A stretch of DNA of 60,935 nucleotides, from assembly GCA_019117005.1 (NCBI GenBank), contig DXAO01000041.1:1-60935 (forward strand). Reading direction: 5' to 3'. Of this stretch, positions 1-7,462 are shown one piece after another. How positions within the stretch are numbered: the first letter of the stretch is position 1; the number at the start of each line of letters is the position of its first letter. Below the pieces are notes generated by a model that was not told the DNA's origin, did not search any database, and was given only the letters and a program-made list of their open reading frames with translations. This stretch comes from Candidatus Collinsella stercoripullorum. Its GTDB lineage: Bacteria; Actinomycetota; Coriobacteriia; Coriobacteriales; Coriobacteriaceae. Made by a program: the position numbers and the translations under genes.

Positions 1-2
1 CC

Positions 3-248
3 CTCGAGGTCACGCCGGCGGCCAAGCAGATGCTCGCCGTGGGCGGCCTCGACCCGGTCTTCGGGGCGCGCCCGCTGAAGCGGCTCATCCAGACCGAGGT
101 GGTGGATACCATCGCCGAGGCGATCATCGACGGTGCCGTGAGCGAGGGCGACCGGATCTTGGTCGACGTCGATACCGACGGCACGTTCTTCGTGGAGTCG
201 GAGGCGAGCGGCCCCGCGCCGACCTACGAGGTCCCCGACGGGGAGTAG
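3..248 (+). CDS. clpB: ClpB-type AAA+ disaggregase, C-terminal fragment
   Basis: The 5' end lies outside the window and only the last ~81 residues are visible. They hold the C-terminal (D2-small) signature DPVFGARPLKRLIQ followed by the beta-strand region ending in GDRILVDVDTDG, which is the usual end of ClpB. ClpB is the cytosolic ATP-dependent disaggregase that works with DnaK. The short acidic tail after the core is not diagnostic. ClpC or ClpA would normally lack this exact tail, but the fragment is too short to exclude another Clp ATPase completely. A strong hairpin terminator follows directly. Confidence 0.85.
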   Translation, partial: LEVTPAAKQMLAVGGLDPVFGARPLKRLIQTEVVDTIAEAIIDGAVSEGDRILVDVDTDGTFFVESEASGPAPTYEVPDGE

Positions 249-270
249 CGCGCAGGCGGCAGCGCTTCTG

Positions 271-313
271 GGCGGCGGCCCCGGTGGTTTTCGGGGCCGC
301 CGCCCTCGTTTTT
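271..313 (+). terminator. Rho-independent terminator after clpB
   Basis: A 13-bp GC stem (GGCGGCGGCCCCG paired with CGGGGCCGCCGCC) is followed by a T-rich run. It lies between clpB and the convergent rpiR-type gene. Confidence 0.85.
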
Positions 314-352
314 ACGTTAACCTCCCCCTGAGCCGCCTGCGGGGCCGGGCGC

Positions 353-1108
353 CTAGCGTTCCTGCGCCTGCTGGACGAGTTCGAAGAAGCGCTCGAAGAT
401 CATCTCGAACACATAGTGGAACATCAATCGGCTGTCGAGGTCCATGTCGCCATAGCGGATCTGCTTCTCCACGGTGAACAGGGGGATGTCCGCGAGCTTG
501 GACAGCGAGTTCTTGGACAGTCCCGTCATGGTCACGATCGTGCAGCCGCGGCTCTTGGCGATGGAGGTCGCCTCGATGGAGACCTCCGTCTCGCCGCTGA
601 TGGACACGCTGAACACCAGGTCGTTTTGCCCCAGCTGCTCGGCATGGTGCCGCATGACGTGGCGCTCGCTCAGCGTGTCGGCGTTCTTGCCCATGACACG
701 GAGCTTCTCCTCCATCTCGAGGCAGGGGAACTTCGAGAGTCCCGAGCAGAAGAAGACGATGCGCTCGGCGCGCTCGACGGCACGTACGACCTCCTCGACG
801 GCCTGCTCGCGCACGAGGTCCTTGGTCTGGATGATCTGCAGGTCGAGCGGGATGGTCTCGATGACGTAGCGGTTGCGCTCGAGCGAGATGAGGTAGGAGT
901 GCTTGAGGTCGGTGAAGCCCGTGAAGCCCAGCTTGTGGGCGAGGCGCACGATGGTGTTGGGCGCCACGAAGAAGTGCGCCGCGATGCCCTTCGACGTTGC
1001 CTGCTCGAGGTCCCCGCGAAGCGAGATGATGTAGCGGAGGATCTGGGATTCCAGGTCGTTGAGATGCTTCTCGCCCGATTTGACGTGTTCGTAAAACGAG
1101 TCCCGCAC
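353..1108 (-). CDS. RpiR/MurR-family transcriptional regulator (HTH + SIS)
   Basis: A 251-residue cytosolic repressor or activator of sugar-phosphate genes. Residues ~1-77 form the RpiR winged helix-turn-helix (TSKGIAAHFFVAPNTIVRLAHKLGF). Residues ~110-235 form a SIS sugar-isomerase-fold domain (FFCSGLSKFPCLEMEEKL, then FSVSISGETEVSIEA), which in this family senses a phosphosugar. The start is GTG, chosen because GGGGAGG lies 9 nt upstream; it encodes VRDSFYEHV. It is divergent from the GH4 glycosidase and EIICB genes, so it most likely controls them with a 6-phospho-alpha-glucoside as effector. The effector is inferred, not shown by the sequence. Confidence 0.88.
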   Translation of the reverse strand: MRDSFYEHVKSGEKHLNDLESQILRYIISLRGDLEQATSKGIAAHFFVAPNTIVRLAHKLGFTGFTDLKHSYLISLERNRYVIETIPLDLQIIQTKDLVREQAVEEVVRAVERAERIVFFCSGLSKFPCLEMEEKLRVMGKNADTLSERHVMRHHAEQLGQNDLVFSVSISGETEVSIEATSIAKSRGCTIVTMTGLSKNSLSKLADIPLFTVEKQIRYGDMDLDSRLMFHYVFEMIFERFFELVQQAQER

Positions 1109-1421
1109 GGCAGCGACACCTCCCCGTCAGCTTTTCAAACATCGTAATATCCCATGGCTCGAGGCTTTTCCGGAGTCAATCGTCCGCAAACGGTCTCATC
1201 TCGTTCGCCAGCGGTACCTCGGCCCGCGTGTCGCGCGACACGGGTTCGTGTCGTGCGCTATCCCGTGTGTCGCGCAGCCGTTTCCCCTGCTCAGGGTCAT
1301 GGTGCGCTCGTGCGCGTAGCACAATTTGGGCAACGGGAGGGACGCGGGCACGGTGGCCGCGGAACCGCATCGCGCTCCCCCGCGCAGCGTCAGTTGACTC
1401 TAGTTTCGGGGAGTGGTTCTC
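1109..1421. promoter_or_regulatory. Divergent control region with repeated CGTGTCGCGCG motifs
   Basis: This 313-bp intergenic region separates the regulator from the GH4 gene. It contains a perfect 16-bp palindrome CGTGTCGCGCGACACG at 1227-1242. Two related half-like copies follow: CGTGTCGTGCGC at 1247-1258 and GTGTCGCGC at 1267-1275. The clustering suggests an operator for the divergent RpiR regulator, but RpiR sites are usually less GC-rich, so this is only a candidate. No coding sequence is convincing here. Confidence 0.4.
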
Positions 1422-2747
1422 ATGAAAGACAAGCTCAACATCGTTCTTATCGGCGGGGGCTCCACGTGGTGCCCGGGCATCCTGAAGGCGCTCACCAAGC
1501 ATCTCGACATCTTCCCGCTGAACCGCGTGTGCCTGTACGACATCGACGCCGAGCGCCAGGAGCCCATCGGCGAGTTCGGCAAGGTCCTGTTCGCCGAGGA
1601 GGCGCCCGGCGTCGAATTCATCTACACCACCGACAAGGACGTCGCCTACACCGATATCGACTTCGCCCTGTGCCAGATCCGCACCGGTGGCTACGAGATG
1701 CGCAGCAAGGACGAGAAGATCCCCCTGTCCATGGGTATCATCGGCCAGGAGACGGTCGGTCCCGGCGGCATGGCGTACGGCATGCGCTCCATGCGCGACA
1801 TGGTTGAGATCGTGAACGACGTGCGCGAGCGGAGCCCGGAAGCGTGGATCATCAACTACACCAACCCGGCGGCGATCGTGGCCTACGGCCTGGACCGCAT
1901 CTTCCCGGACGAGAAGCGCGTGCTCAACATCTGCGACCAGCCGGTCAACCTGCTGCGCTCCTACGGCCGCCTGCTCGGTCGCGACATGGGCGATGTCGAG
2001 CCCGTGTACTTCGGCCTCAACCACTTCGGCTGGTTCACGCACCTCTACGACAAGGAGGGCAACGACCTCGTCCCGCTGGTGAAGGAGTACACCGCCAAGA
2101 ACGGCTTTCTGCCCGCCGACGCCGAGCAGCGCGACCAGTCCTGGCTCGACACCTACGCCATGGTGAAGGACATGCTGGCCGACTTCCCCGACTACCTGCC
2201 CAACACCTACCTGCAGTACTACCTGTATCCCGAGTACAAGCTGGCCCACCTCGACCCCGACTACACCCGCTCCGACGAGGTCATCAACGGCCGCGAGAAG
2301 CGCGTGTTCGCCGAGTGCCGCCGCGTCGCCGAGGCGGGTACCGCCAAGGGGTCGTCGGTCGTGCAGAACGATGCGCACGGCGACATGATCGTCGAGGTCT
2401 CCTCGGCCATCTACCGCAACACCCGCAAGACCTTCATCGTCATGGTCCGCAACGACGGGATCATCGAGGGCATGCCTGACGACGCTATGGTCGAGGTCGC
2501 CGCGAGCGTGGGCAAAAACGGCCCCGACCCTTACGCCGTGGGCAAGATCGGCACGTTCTACCGCGGCCTCATGGAGAACCAGTACGCCTACGAGCGTCTC
2601 ACGGTCGAGGCCTGGATGGAGGGGTCCTACGAGAAGGCGCTGCAGGCGCTGACCCTCAACCGCCTGGTGGGCGACGCCAAGAAGGCCCGCAAGGTGCTCG
2701 ATGCGCTCATCGAGGCCAACAAGGGCTACTGGCCCGAGCTCCGCTAG
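1422..2747 (+). CDS. Glycoside hydrolase family 4, probable 6-phospho-alpha-glucosidase
   Basis: An NAD- and metal-dependent GH4 enzyme of 441 residues, expected to hydrolyse phosphorylated alpha-glucosides (such as maltose-6-phosphate) delivered by the downstream PTS. The Rossmann motif GGGSTW is at residues 11-16. The metal/active-site Cys is C171 in NICDQP and the metal ligand is H201 in GLNHFGW. In this family, Cys-Asp-x-Pro marks 6-phospho-alpha-glucosidases, while Cys-Asn-x-Pro marks the beta enzymes; here it reads CDQP, a variant of the usual CDMP. The ATG at 1422 is preferred over the in-frame GTG at 1413, because GGGGAG (1408-1413) overlaps that GTG and sits 8 nt before the ATG. The gene is 140 bp upstream of the EIICB gene and probably cotranscribed with it. 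Confidence 0.9.
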   Translation: MKDKLNIVLIGGGSTWCPGILKALTKHLDIFPLNRVCLYDIDAERQEPIGEFGKVLFAEEAPGVEFIYTTDKDVAYTDIDFALCQIRTGGYEMRSKDEKIPLSMGIIGQETVGPGGMAYGMRSMRDMVEIVNDVRERSPEAWIINYTNPAAIVAYGLDRIFPDEKRVLNICDQPVNLLRSYGRLLGRDMGDVEPVYFGLNHFGWFTHLYDKEGNDLVPLVKEYTAKNGFLPADAEQRDQSWLDTYAMVKDMLADFPDYLPNTYLQYYLYPEYKLAHLDPDYTRSDEVINGREKRVFAECRRVAEAGTAKGSSVVQNDAHGDMIVEVSSAIYRNTRKTFIVMVRNDGIIEGMPDDAMVEVAASVGKNGPDPYAVGKIGTFYRGLMENQYAYERLTVEAWMEGSYEKALQALTLNRLVGDAKKARKVLDALIEANKGYWPELR

Positions 2748-2887
2748 CGAACCGACGCCGAGCGGCGCGTCGCGGGCGGATGGCAGGGGATCGTCCGCGG
2801 CGCGCCCGCTCGGCGCTGCGCTGCAACCGTCCGCGGGGGCACGGGGCCCGCACCCCGCCGCGCTCCCGACGATAGAGGGGACTGAAT

Positions 2888-4453
2888 ATGAACAAAGATG
2901 AATTGCTGGCGAAGTTCCAGCGTCTGGGCAAGGTCCTGATGACGCCCGTTTTGATCTTGCCTATCGCGGGCATCCTGCAGGGCTTCGGCAACGCCTTCAC
3001 GAGTCCCATGCTGCTCGAGTACGCGCCATGGTTGGGGACCCCGGCGATCGCCATCTTCTTCTCGATCCTGAAGGCGGCCGCGGGCGTCGTGATGAGCAAC
3101 ATCCCGCTTATCTTCGCCGTGTGTCTGGCCTATGGGTTCGCCAAGGGGGAGAAGGCCACGGCGGCGCTGTGCGGCATGATCGGCTACATGACGCTCAACG
3201 CCGTGATGGGCACGTTCCTGACGGCGATCGGTACCATCGACCCGGAGAACCTGGCTACCGGCCAGAGCACCATCCTGGGCACGGTCACGCTCGATACCGG
3301 CGTGATCGGAGGTCTCCTGGTTGGTGCGCTCGTCGCCTACCTGCATAATCACTTCTATAAGATCGAGCTGCCGGCCGCGCTGTCCATCTTCAACGGCGTG
3401 AAGTTCATCCCGGCGGTCACGATCGTGGGCTGCAGCGTGCTCGCGCTGGTGCTCTCGCTCGTGTTCCCGCTTGTCCAGACGGCTCTGGGGGCGCTTTCCG
3501 ACTTCATCCGCGCCACCGGCGTGTTCGGGTCGTTCGTCTACGGCGCCGGTGAGCGCCTGCTGCTGCCCTTCGGCCTGCATCACTTCGTGTACCTGCCGTT
3601 CTTCTTCACCTCGCTCGGCGGTACCGAGGTCATCGACGGCGAGACCATCTCCGGCGCCGTGAACATCTACAGCGCCATCTTGGGTTCCGCCACCACCCCG
3701 TTCGATATCGACGTGAGCCGCTTCGTCATGAACGGCAAGGTCATCTTCGCCATGTTCGGCCTTCCCGGCGCCGCGCTCGCCTTCTACAAGACGGCGCTGC
3801 CCGAGAACAGGAAGAAGACCGGCGCCCTCATGATCGCGCTCGTCATCCCGTGCGTGCTGTCCGGCATCACCGAGCCGCTCGAGTACTCGTTCCTGTTCAT
3901 CGCGCCGGTGCTCTACCTGGTCCACGCCATCATGGCGGGCCTTGCGTACGCGTTCACGTTCCTGCTGAACTTCAACGTCGCCGGCTCCGCGACGTTCGGC
4001 GGCCCGTTGCTGTCGCTGATCTTCAACGGCATCCTGGGGGCCGGCAAGGGATCCGGCTGGATGTCGATCCTCATCCTCGGACCGATTTGGTTCGCGACGT
4101 ACTTCTTCGTCTTCAAGGCGCTCATCAAGCGCATGGACCTCAAGACCCCGGGGCGGGAGCTTCCCGATGAGGGAGCCGAGGACGCCAAGGCCGAGAAGGC
4201 GCCCGTGAGCGAGCTCATCCCGCTCATCATCGAGGCTGTCGGCGGCGCCGATAACATCAAGAGCGCGGAGGCATGCTTCACCCGTCTGCGCCTGCAGCTG
4301 AACGACTGCAGCAAGGTGGCCGACGACAAGGTGTTCACCGATGAGCTCGAGGCGCGCGGCATCGTGCATGTCGCCGGCGGCGTGCAGATCGTGTACGGCA
4401 TGATGGCTGCGAACTACGCCACGCAGATGCGCGAGGCGCTCGGCATGGAGTAG
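2888..4453 (+). CDS. PTS EIICB, alpha-glucoside/maltose (glucose superfamily)
   Basis: A 521-residue membrane permease that imports and phosphorylates a sugar. Residues ~1-415 are the EIIC channel with about ten hydrophobic segments and the family motif GITEPLEYSFLF. Residues ~430-521 are the EIIB domain, with phosphorylatable Cys463 in SAEACFTRLRL. No EIIA domain is attached or adjacent, so a general EIIA-Glc must act in trans. GH4 and RpiR partners are the usual company of MalX/GlvC/AglA-type alpha-glucoside PTS proteins. The exact substrate (maltose, trehalulose, sucrose isomers) cannot be read from sequence alone. The ATG follows a weak GAGGGGA ribosome-binding site. Confidence 0.9.
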   Translation: MNKDELLAKFQRLGKVLMTPVLILPIAGILQGFGNAFTSPMLLEYAPWLGTPAIAIFFSILKAAAGVVMSNIPLIFAVCLAYGFAKGEKATAALCGMIGYMTLNAVMGTFLTAIGTIDPENLATGQSTILGTVTLDTGVIGGLLVGALVAYLHNHFYKIELPAALSIFNGVKFIPAVTIVGCSVLALVLSLVFPLVQTALGALSDFIRATGVFGSFVYGAGERLLLPFGLHHFVYLPFFFTSLGGTEVIDGETISGAVNIYSAILGSATTPFDIDVSRFVMNGKVIFAMFGLPGAALAFYKTALPENRKKTGALMIALVIPCVLSGITEPLEYSFLFIAPVLYLVHAIMAGLAYAFTFLLNFNVAGSATFGGPLLSLIFNGILGAGKGSGWMSILILGPIWFATYFFVFKALIKRMDLKTPGRELPDEGAEDAKAEKAPVSELIPLIIEAVGGADNIKSAEACFTRLRLQLNDCSKVADDKVFTDELEARGIVHVAGGVQIVYGMMAANYATQMREALGME

Positions 4454-4580
4454 CCGCGAGGCGGCAGGGGAGATCCTGCGGCCAGACATCGGAGATGGGG
4501 GCGACGCGGCCCACGGGCGCGCCGCCCCTTCTCTGTGCGACAATGGGGCGGATGTGGATACGCTGGGCGAAGGAGGCACC

Positions 4581-4742
4581 ATGCCCGACGACGAGAAGCG
4601 CCCCCAGGCGCGGCGGGAGAAGGGTCCCGCGCCGCGCGACCCGTTCATCCGGGCGGAGAACGAGGACGACGACGGCTACGATCCCTATTCGGACCGTCGA
4701 CCGGAACCCGAGCCGCTGTTCGAGCGCAATCCGTGGGGTTAG
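4581..4742 (+). CDS. Small acidic hypothetical protein ending in ERNPWG
   Basis: A 53-residue charged protein with no membrane segment. It is rich in Asp, Glu, Arg and Pro (RAENEDDDGYDPYSDRRPEPEPLFERNPWG). The ATG at 4581 is chosen because AGGAGG ends 4 nt before it. An upstream in-frame ATG at 4554 has no such site. The perfect ribosome-binding site and the terminator just downstream argue that it is real. The function is unknown, and its composition suggests an intrinsically disordered peptide. Confidence 0.65.
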   Translation: MPDDEKRPQARREKGPAPRDPFIRAENEDDDGYDPYSDRRPEPEPLFERNPWG

Positions 4743-4766
4743 CCGGAAACGGGTGGCCGACAATGG

Positions 4767-4792
4767 AAAAGCCGGGGCGAACCCCGGCTTTT
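4767..4792. terminator. Bidirectional Rho-independent terminator
   Basis: Perfect 11-bp stem AAAAGCCGGGG / CCCCGGCTTTT with a 4-nt loop. The A-tract and T-tract make it work on both strands. It sits between the small acidic gene and the convergent membrane-protein gene. Confidence 0.92.
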
Positions 4793-4818
4793 CCCATGCG
4801 GTGTATGAAGGTGCGACG

Positions 4819-5220
4819 CTAGCGGTCGAGTTCCTTGCGGACCATCGTGTCGAGGATGGCGGCGATCAAGCCGAACAGGACGACCAGCGCGTCGAGCACG
4901 GGGATCGTCTGCCCGAGGCCGCTGACCACGCACGTGACGATGCCGACGAGGACCGTCAGGACGGCGAGCAGGCGATGGCTTCCAAGTGCGCTCGGGCGGT
5001 TCGCGCCGTGGATGCCCATGAAGGCGGTGATGAAGCTCAGGGCCGCGCACAGCAGGTACAGGATGCCGTCGATGCTCACCACGAGCACACCGAGCACCCC
5101 GGCGTCCGCCTCGGCGTAGTTCGCGCCGGTAAAGCAGATGATGCCCAGGATGAGCGCCGCGAGGGCGACGACGACCTGCAGCAGGCTTGCGACCTTGAGG
5201 TATTTGCGGTTGGGTGACAT
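4819..5220 (-). CDS. Small four-helix membrane protein (SPxxKxLKV family, copy 1)
   Basis: A 133-residue integral membrane protein with four hydrophobic segments (about residues 10-32, 45-66, 76-97 and 102-122). It begins MSPNRKYLKVASLLQ. ATG at 5220 is chosen because AAGGAG lies 7 nt upstream; the longer reading frame to 5373 has no such site. A conserved GIHGANRPSALG segment in the middle matches GIGAANAPSRIG and GIGVANRPARG in the proteins at 25061 and 25685, so the three are paralogues. No enzymatic motif is visible and the function is unknown. It ends on a shared bidirectional terminator. Confidence 0.8.
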   Translation of the reverse strand: MSPNRKYLKVASLLQVVVALAALILGIICFTGANYAEADAGVLGVLVVSIDGILYLLCAALSFITAFMGIHGANRPSALGSHRLLAVLTVLVGIVTCVVSGLGQTIPVLDALVVLFGLIAAILDTMVRKELDR

Positions 5221-5378
5221 GCGGATGCTCCTTATTCTTGGCGGCGGTCGCGTGGGCACGCGGTCGGATAGCCGATCAAACGACCTTAATGATACCTGCT
5301 CGAGCGTATGGGCGACCGCGTATATGCGAAAAAGCGGGTGCCTCGACGATAGACTGAGCGAACCGGTTTCCAATCTGC

Positions 5379-5384
5379 TAGAAT
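5379..5384 (+). promoter_or_regulatory. Candidate -10 box of tRNA-Arg(CCT)
   Basis: TAGAAT lies 11 nt before the tRNA. No clear -35 hexamer is seen at the right distance, so support is weak. Confidence 0.35.
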
Positions 5385-5395
5385 GCTCGTCACCT

Positions 5396-5471
5396 GCCTC
5401 CGTAGCTCAGGGGATAGAGCACCGCTCTCCTAAAGCGGGTGTCGACGGTTCGAATCCGCCCGGGGGCACCA
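5396..5471 (+). tRNA. tRNA-Arg (anticodon CCT)
   Basis: Full cloverleaf. The acceptor GCCTCCG pairs with CGGGGGC, the D-arm is GCTC...GAGC, and the anticodon loop CTCCTAA gives CCT. The T-arm is GACGG-TTCGAAT-CCGCC, and CCA is encoded at 5469-5471. It reads AGG codons. The T-arm and 3' end are reused in the repeat immediately downstream. Confidence 0.96.
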
Positions 5472-5480
5472 GCAAGCAAG

Positions 5481-5508
5481 ACGGCGTCGCTGTTGCGGCG
5501 CCGTTTCT
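5481..5508 (+). terminator. Terminator of tRNA-Arg, first copy
   Basis: 10-bp stem ACGGCGTCGC / GCGGCGCCGT with TGTT loop and a short T-run. An almost identical terminator recurs exactly 184 bp downstream. Confidence 0.75.
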
Positions 5509-5524
5509 GGTTTGTGCGGCTCGC

Positions 5525-5688
5525 GGCGGATTCGAACCCGCTGGGGTCGCGAGGCTGAGCAAACGCGTGAGCGTTTGCCAGCGAGCGTGCGAGGGCGCGC
5601 GAGCGCCCGAAGCTGCGGACGGCGCAGCCGGACGCGAATCCGCCCGGGGGCACCAGGGAACAAGACGGCGTCGCTGCTGCGGCGCCGT
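5525..5688 (+). repeat. T-arm-bounded tRNA-tail repeat downstream of tRNA-Arg
   Basis: Left edge: GGCGGATTCGAACC (5525-5538), an exact 14-nt inverted copy of the tRNA-Arg T-arm at 5447-5460. Core 5545-5634: conserved GGTCGCGAGGCTG, hairpin GCAAACGC-GTGA-GCGTTTGC (5559-5578), a linker, and hairpin GGGCGC-GCGA-GCGCCC (5593-5608). Right edge: CGAATCCGCCCGGGGGCACCAG (5635-5656), a direct copy of the tRNA 3' end, then a second terminator (5665-5688). The offset from the real tRNA tail is 184 bp. The same architecture follows tRNA-Leu(CAG). No open reading frame is supported. Confidence 0.85.
5665..5688. terminator. Second tRNA-Arg-type terminator, also 3' of apbE
   Basis: ACGGCGTCGC-TGCT-GCGGCGCCGT, one loop base different from the first copy. 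It lies 12 bp from the apbE stop and may serve both strands. Confidence 0.6.
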
Positions 5689-5699
5689 TTCCCGTTCGC

Positions 5700-6824
5700 C
5701 TACACCTCGAAATCCGTGAGCTCGTCCCAGGCGGCGCTCGAGGCCGCGCCGCCGTCGTCGAGCAGGAAGTACGCGCCGGTGCCCGCGCGTCCGTCCGCGA
5801 TCTCGCGCCCGCGTGCGCTCCCCGCCACGAACAGGGTGGTGGAGAGGGCGTCCGCCGCGGTCGAGGAGGGGCAGGCGACGGTGACGCTCTCCGTGTCGGT
5901 CGCCACGGGCATGCCCGTGCGCGGGTCGAGGATGTGCCAGTACGTGACCCCGTCCAACTCGAAGGTGCGCTCGTACAGGCCGCTCGTCACCAGCGACATG
6001 CCGCCCTCCACATGGGCCGTCCCCACGATCGAGCTGTCGCCCGGGTCGTTGGGGTCGCGCACACCGATGTCCCACGGGCTCCCGTCGGGCTTGGTGCCGT
6101 ACAGCGCGATGTTGCCCCCGAGCGAGATCATGGCCGCAGTGGCGTCGGTCCGGTCCCGCAGCAGCTCGACGAGCCGGTCCGCCACGTACCCCTTGGCGAT
6201 GCCGCCCAGGTCGAGCTTGGCCTCGGGGTCGTCGAGCCGGACGGTCGACGCCTCGCGGTCCACGTGCACGCCGCGCCATCCGACATGGGGGAGGGCGGCG
6301 GCGATCTGCTCGTCGGACGGCCGCGTGCCCGCATCGAAGTCCCAGAGCGTGGAGACGGCGCCGATGGTGATGTCGAACAGGCCGTCCGCTTGGGCGCAGA
6401 ACTCGAGGGCGCGCGCGAGGAGGTCGGCGGTGTCGGGGTCGACCTGGACCGCTTCGCCCCCGGCGGCGTTCACGCGCGCGATGTCGCTCTCCTCGTCGTA
6501 GAGGTCGAGCAGCGCGTCGTAGCGCGCGCATGCGCTCGAGAGCCGGGCGAGCGCGGCGTCGTCGCCGTAGACCGTGAAGGTGCAGTAGGTGTCGAAGGCG
6601 AAGGTCGAGCCGTCGACCGGCCCGCTGCCGTCCGCGCGCCCGGAGGGGCGCGCCGCGCAGCCGGCGATCCCGAGCGCGCCCGCTGCGAGCAGCGCCCCTG
6701 CGCCGGCGAGGAGCCCGCGGCGCGAGACGGGTCCGCCGCGATGCGGCGCGACGGGCGGGGAGCCGGCCCCCTGTGCGCGCGGGGGCGCGACGCGGGCGCG
6801 GGGCCCGGGGTGCGGTCTATGCAC
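5700..6824 (-). CDS. apbE: FAD:protein FMN transferase (ApbE), Tat/lipoprotein type
   Basis: ApbE transfers FMN from FAD onto Thr/Ser of target flavoproteins outside the membrane. Of 374 residues, the N-terminus carries a twin-arginine-like SRRGLLAGAG followed by a hydrophobic stretch and lipobox GIAGC (Cys56), so it should be an exported lipoprotein. Family motifs are present in order: DLGGIAKGYVAD, SLGGNIAL, TSGLYER and HILDPRTGMP. The start is GTG at 6824, overlapping the stop of the upstream Gx-transporter gene by 8 nt, with AAGGGGGGA just upstream; the two are translationally coupled. The pair resembles flavin-dependent extracellular electron transfer or Rnf accessory loci, but no FMN-binding target protein is in the window. 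Confidence 0.92.
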   Translation of the reverse strand: MHRPHPGPRARVAPPRAQGAGSPPVAPHRGGPVSRRGLLAGAGALLAAGALGIAGCAARPSGRADGSGPVDGSTFAFDTYCTFTVYGDDAALARLSSACARYDALLDLYDEESDIARVNAAGGEAVQVDPDTADLLARALEFCAQADGLFDITIGAVSTLWDFDAGTRPSDEQIAAALPHVGWRGVHVDREASTVRLDDPEAKLDLGGIAKGYVADRLVELLRDRTDATAAMISLGGNIALYGTKPDGSPWDIGVRDPNDPGDSSIVGTAHVEGGMSLVTSGLYERTFELDGVTYWHILDPRTGMPVATDTESVTVACPSSTAADALSTTLFVAGSARGREIADGRAGTGAYFLLDDGGAASSAAWDELTDFEV

Positions 6825-7377
6825 GGATCCCCCCTTCGGGCAGGGCGGCGAGCACGCCGCGCAGCAGGATCCCGATCGCGGCTCCGCAGACCACGCCCGC
6901 GATGACGAGCACCGGGGCGTTCACGTACGCCGTCGCCGGGGAGAGCAGCGCCGCCACCATCGCGAGCTGCCCCAGGTTGTGGGCGACGCCCCCCAGGACG
7001 GATACACCGACCTCGGAGAACGGGGCGAAGCGGACGGCGAGCGCCATGACCGCCCAGGAGAGCAGGCCCCCCGCGAGGCTGAAGACCATCATCTGCGGGT
7101 TGGAGAACAGGATCGTCGAGCACAGCACCTTGGCGAGCATCAGGTACAGCGCGGGGCGGGCGCCCATCCTGAGCAGCGCGTACAGCACCACCGCGTTGCC
7201 GAGCCCCAGCTTGACGCCGGGCACCGTGACGGGCAGGGGAACCAGCACCTCGAGGTAGCCGGCGCACAGGGCGAGCGCGGCGAGCATCCCGTACAGGGCG
7301 ACGCGGGCCCCGGGGCTCTCCGGCATGCCGTGGGCGCGCGACCGGGCCTTTCGTGTTATGTCATCCTGCTTCATCAT
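6817..7377 (-). CDS. Gx transporter family membrane protein (heptaprenyl diphosphate synthase component I-like)
   Basis: A 186-residue membrane protein with five to six hydrophobic segments. The family signature is seen in VPLPVTVPGVKLGLGNAVVL (near residues 60-80) and GGVAHNLGQL. This family resembles ECF-transporter S-components and is frequently next to apbE, as here; its cargo is not established. The start chosen is the ATG at 7377 (MMKQDD). A TATAAT at about 7386-7391 on the minus strand sits only ~9-14 nt upstream, so the mRNA may be nearly leaderless. A shorter start at 7326 has no ribosome-binding site either. Confidence 0.78.
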   Translation of the reverse strand: MMKQDDITRKARSRAHGMPESPGARVALYGMLAALALCAGYLEVLVPLPVTVPGVKLGLGNAVVLYALLRMGARPALYLMLAKVLCSTILFSNPQMMVFSLAGGLLSWAVMALAVRFAPFSEVGVSVLGGVAHNLGQLAMVAALLSPATAYVNAPVLVIAGVVCGAAIGILLRGVLAALPEGGIRA

Positions 7378-7462
7378 GCTCGCTATTATAAGGAGGCCGA
7401 AGGTGGTATAAAGACCAGACGCCCATGCGTTTTCCGGTCGTTTGCTGGCACAGGGAGGCTTC

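Noticed and set aside
1413..1421. GTG at 1413 as start of the GH4 gene
   Set aside because: It overlaps the ribosome-binding site GGGGAG; ATG at 1422 has proper spacing and the family N-terminus.
5390..5653. Minus-strand open frame through tRNA-Arg and the repeat
   Set aside because: Its peptide is the reverse complement of a tRNA, a common false annotation.
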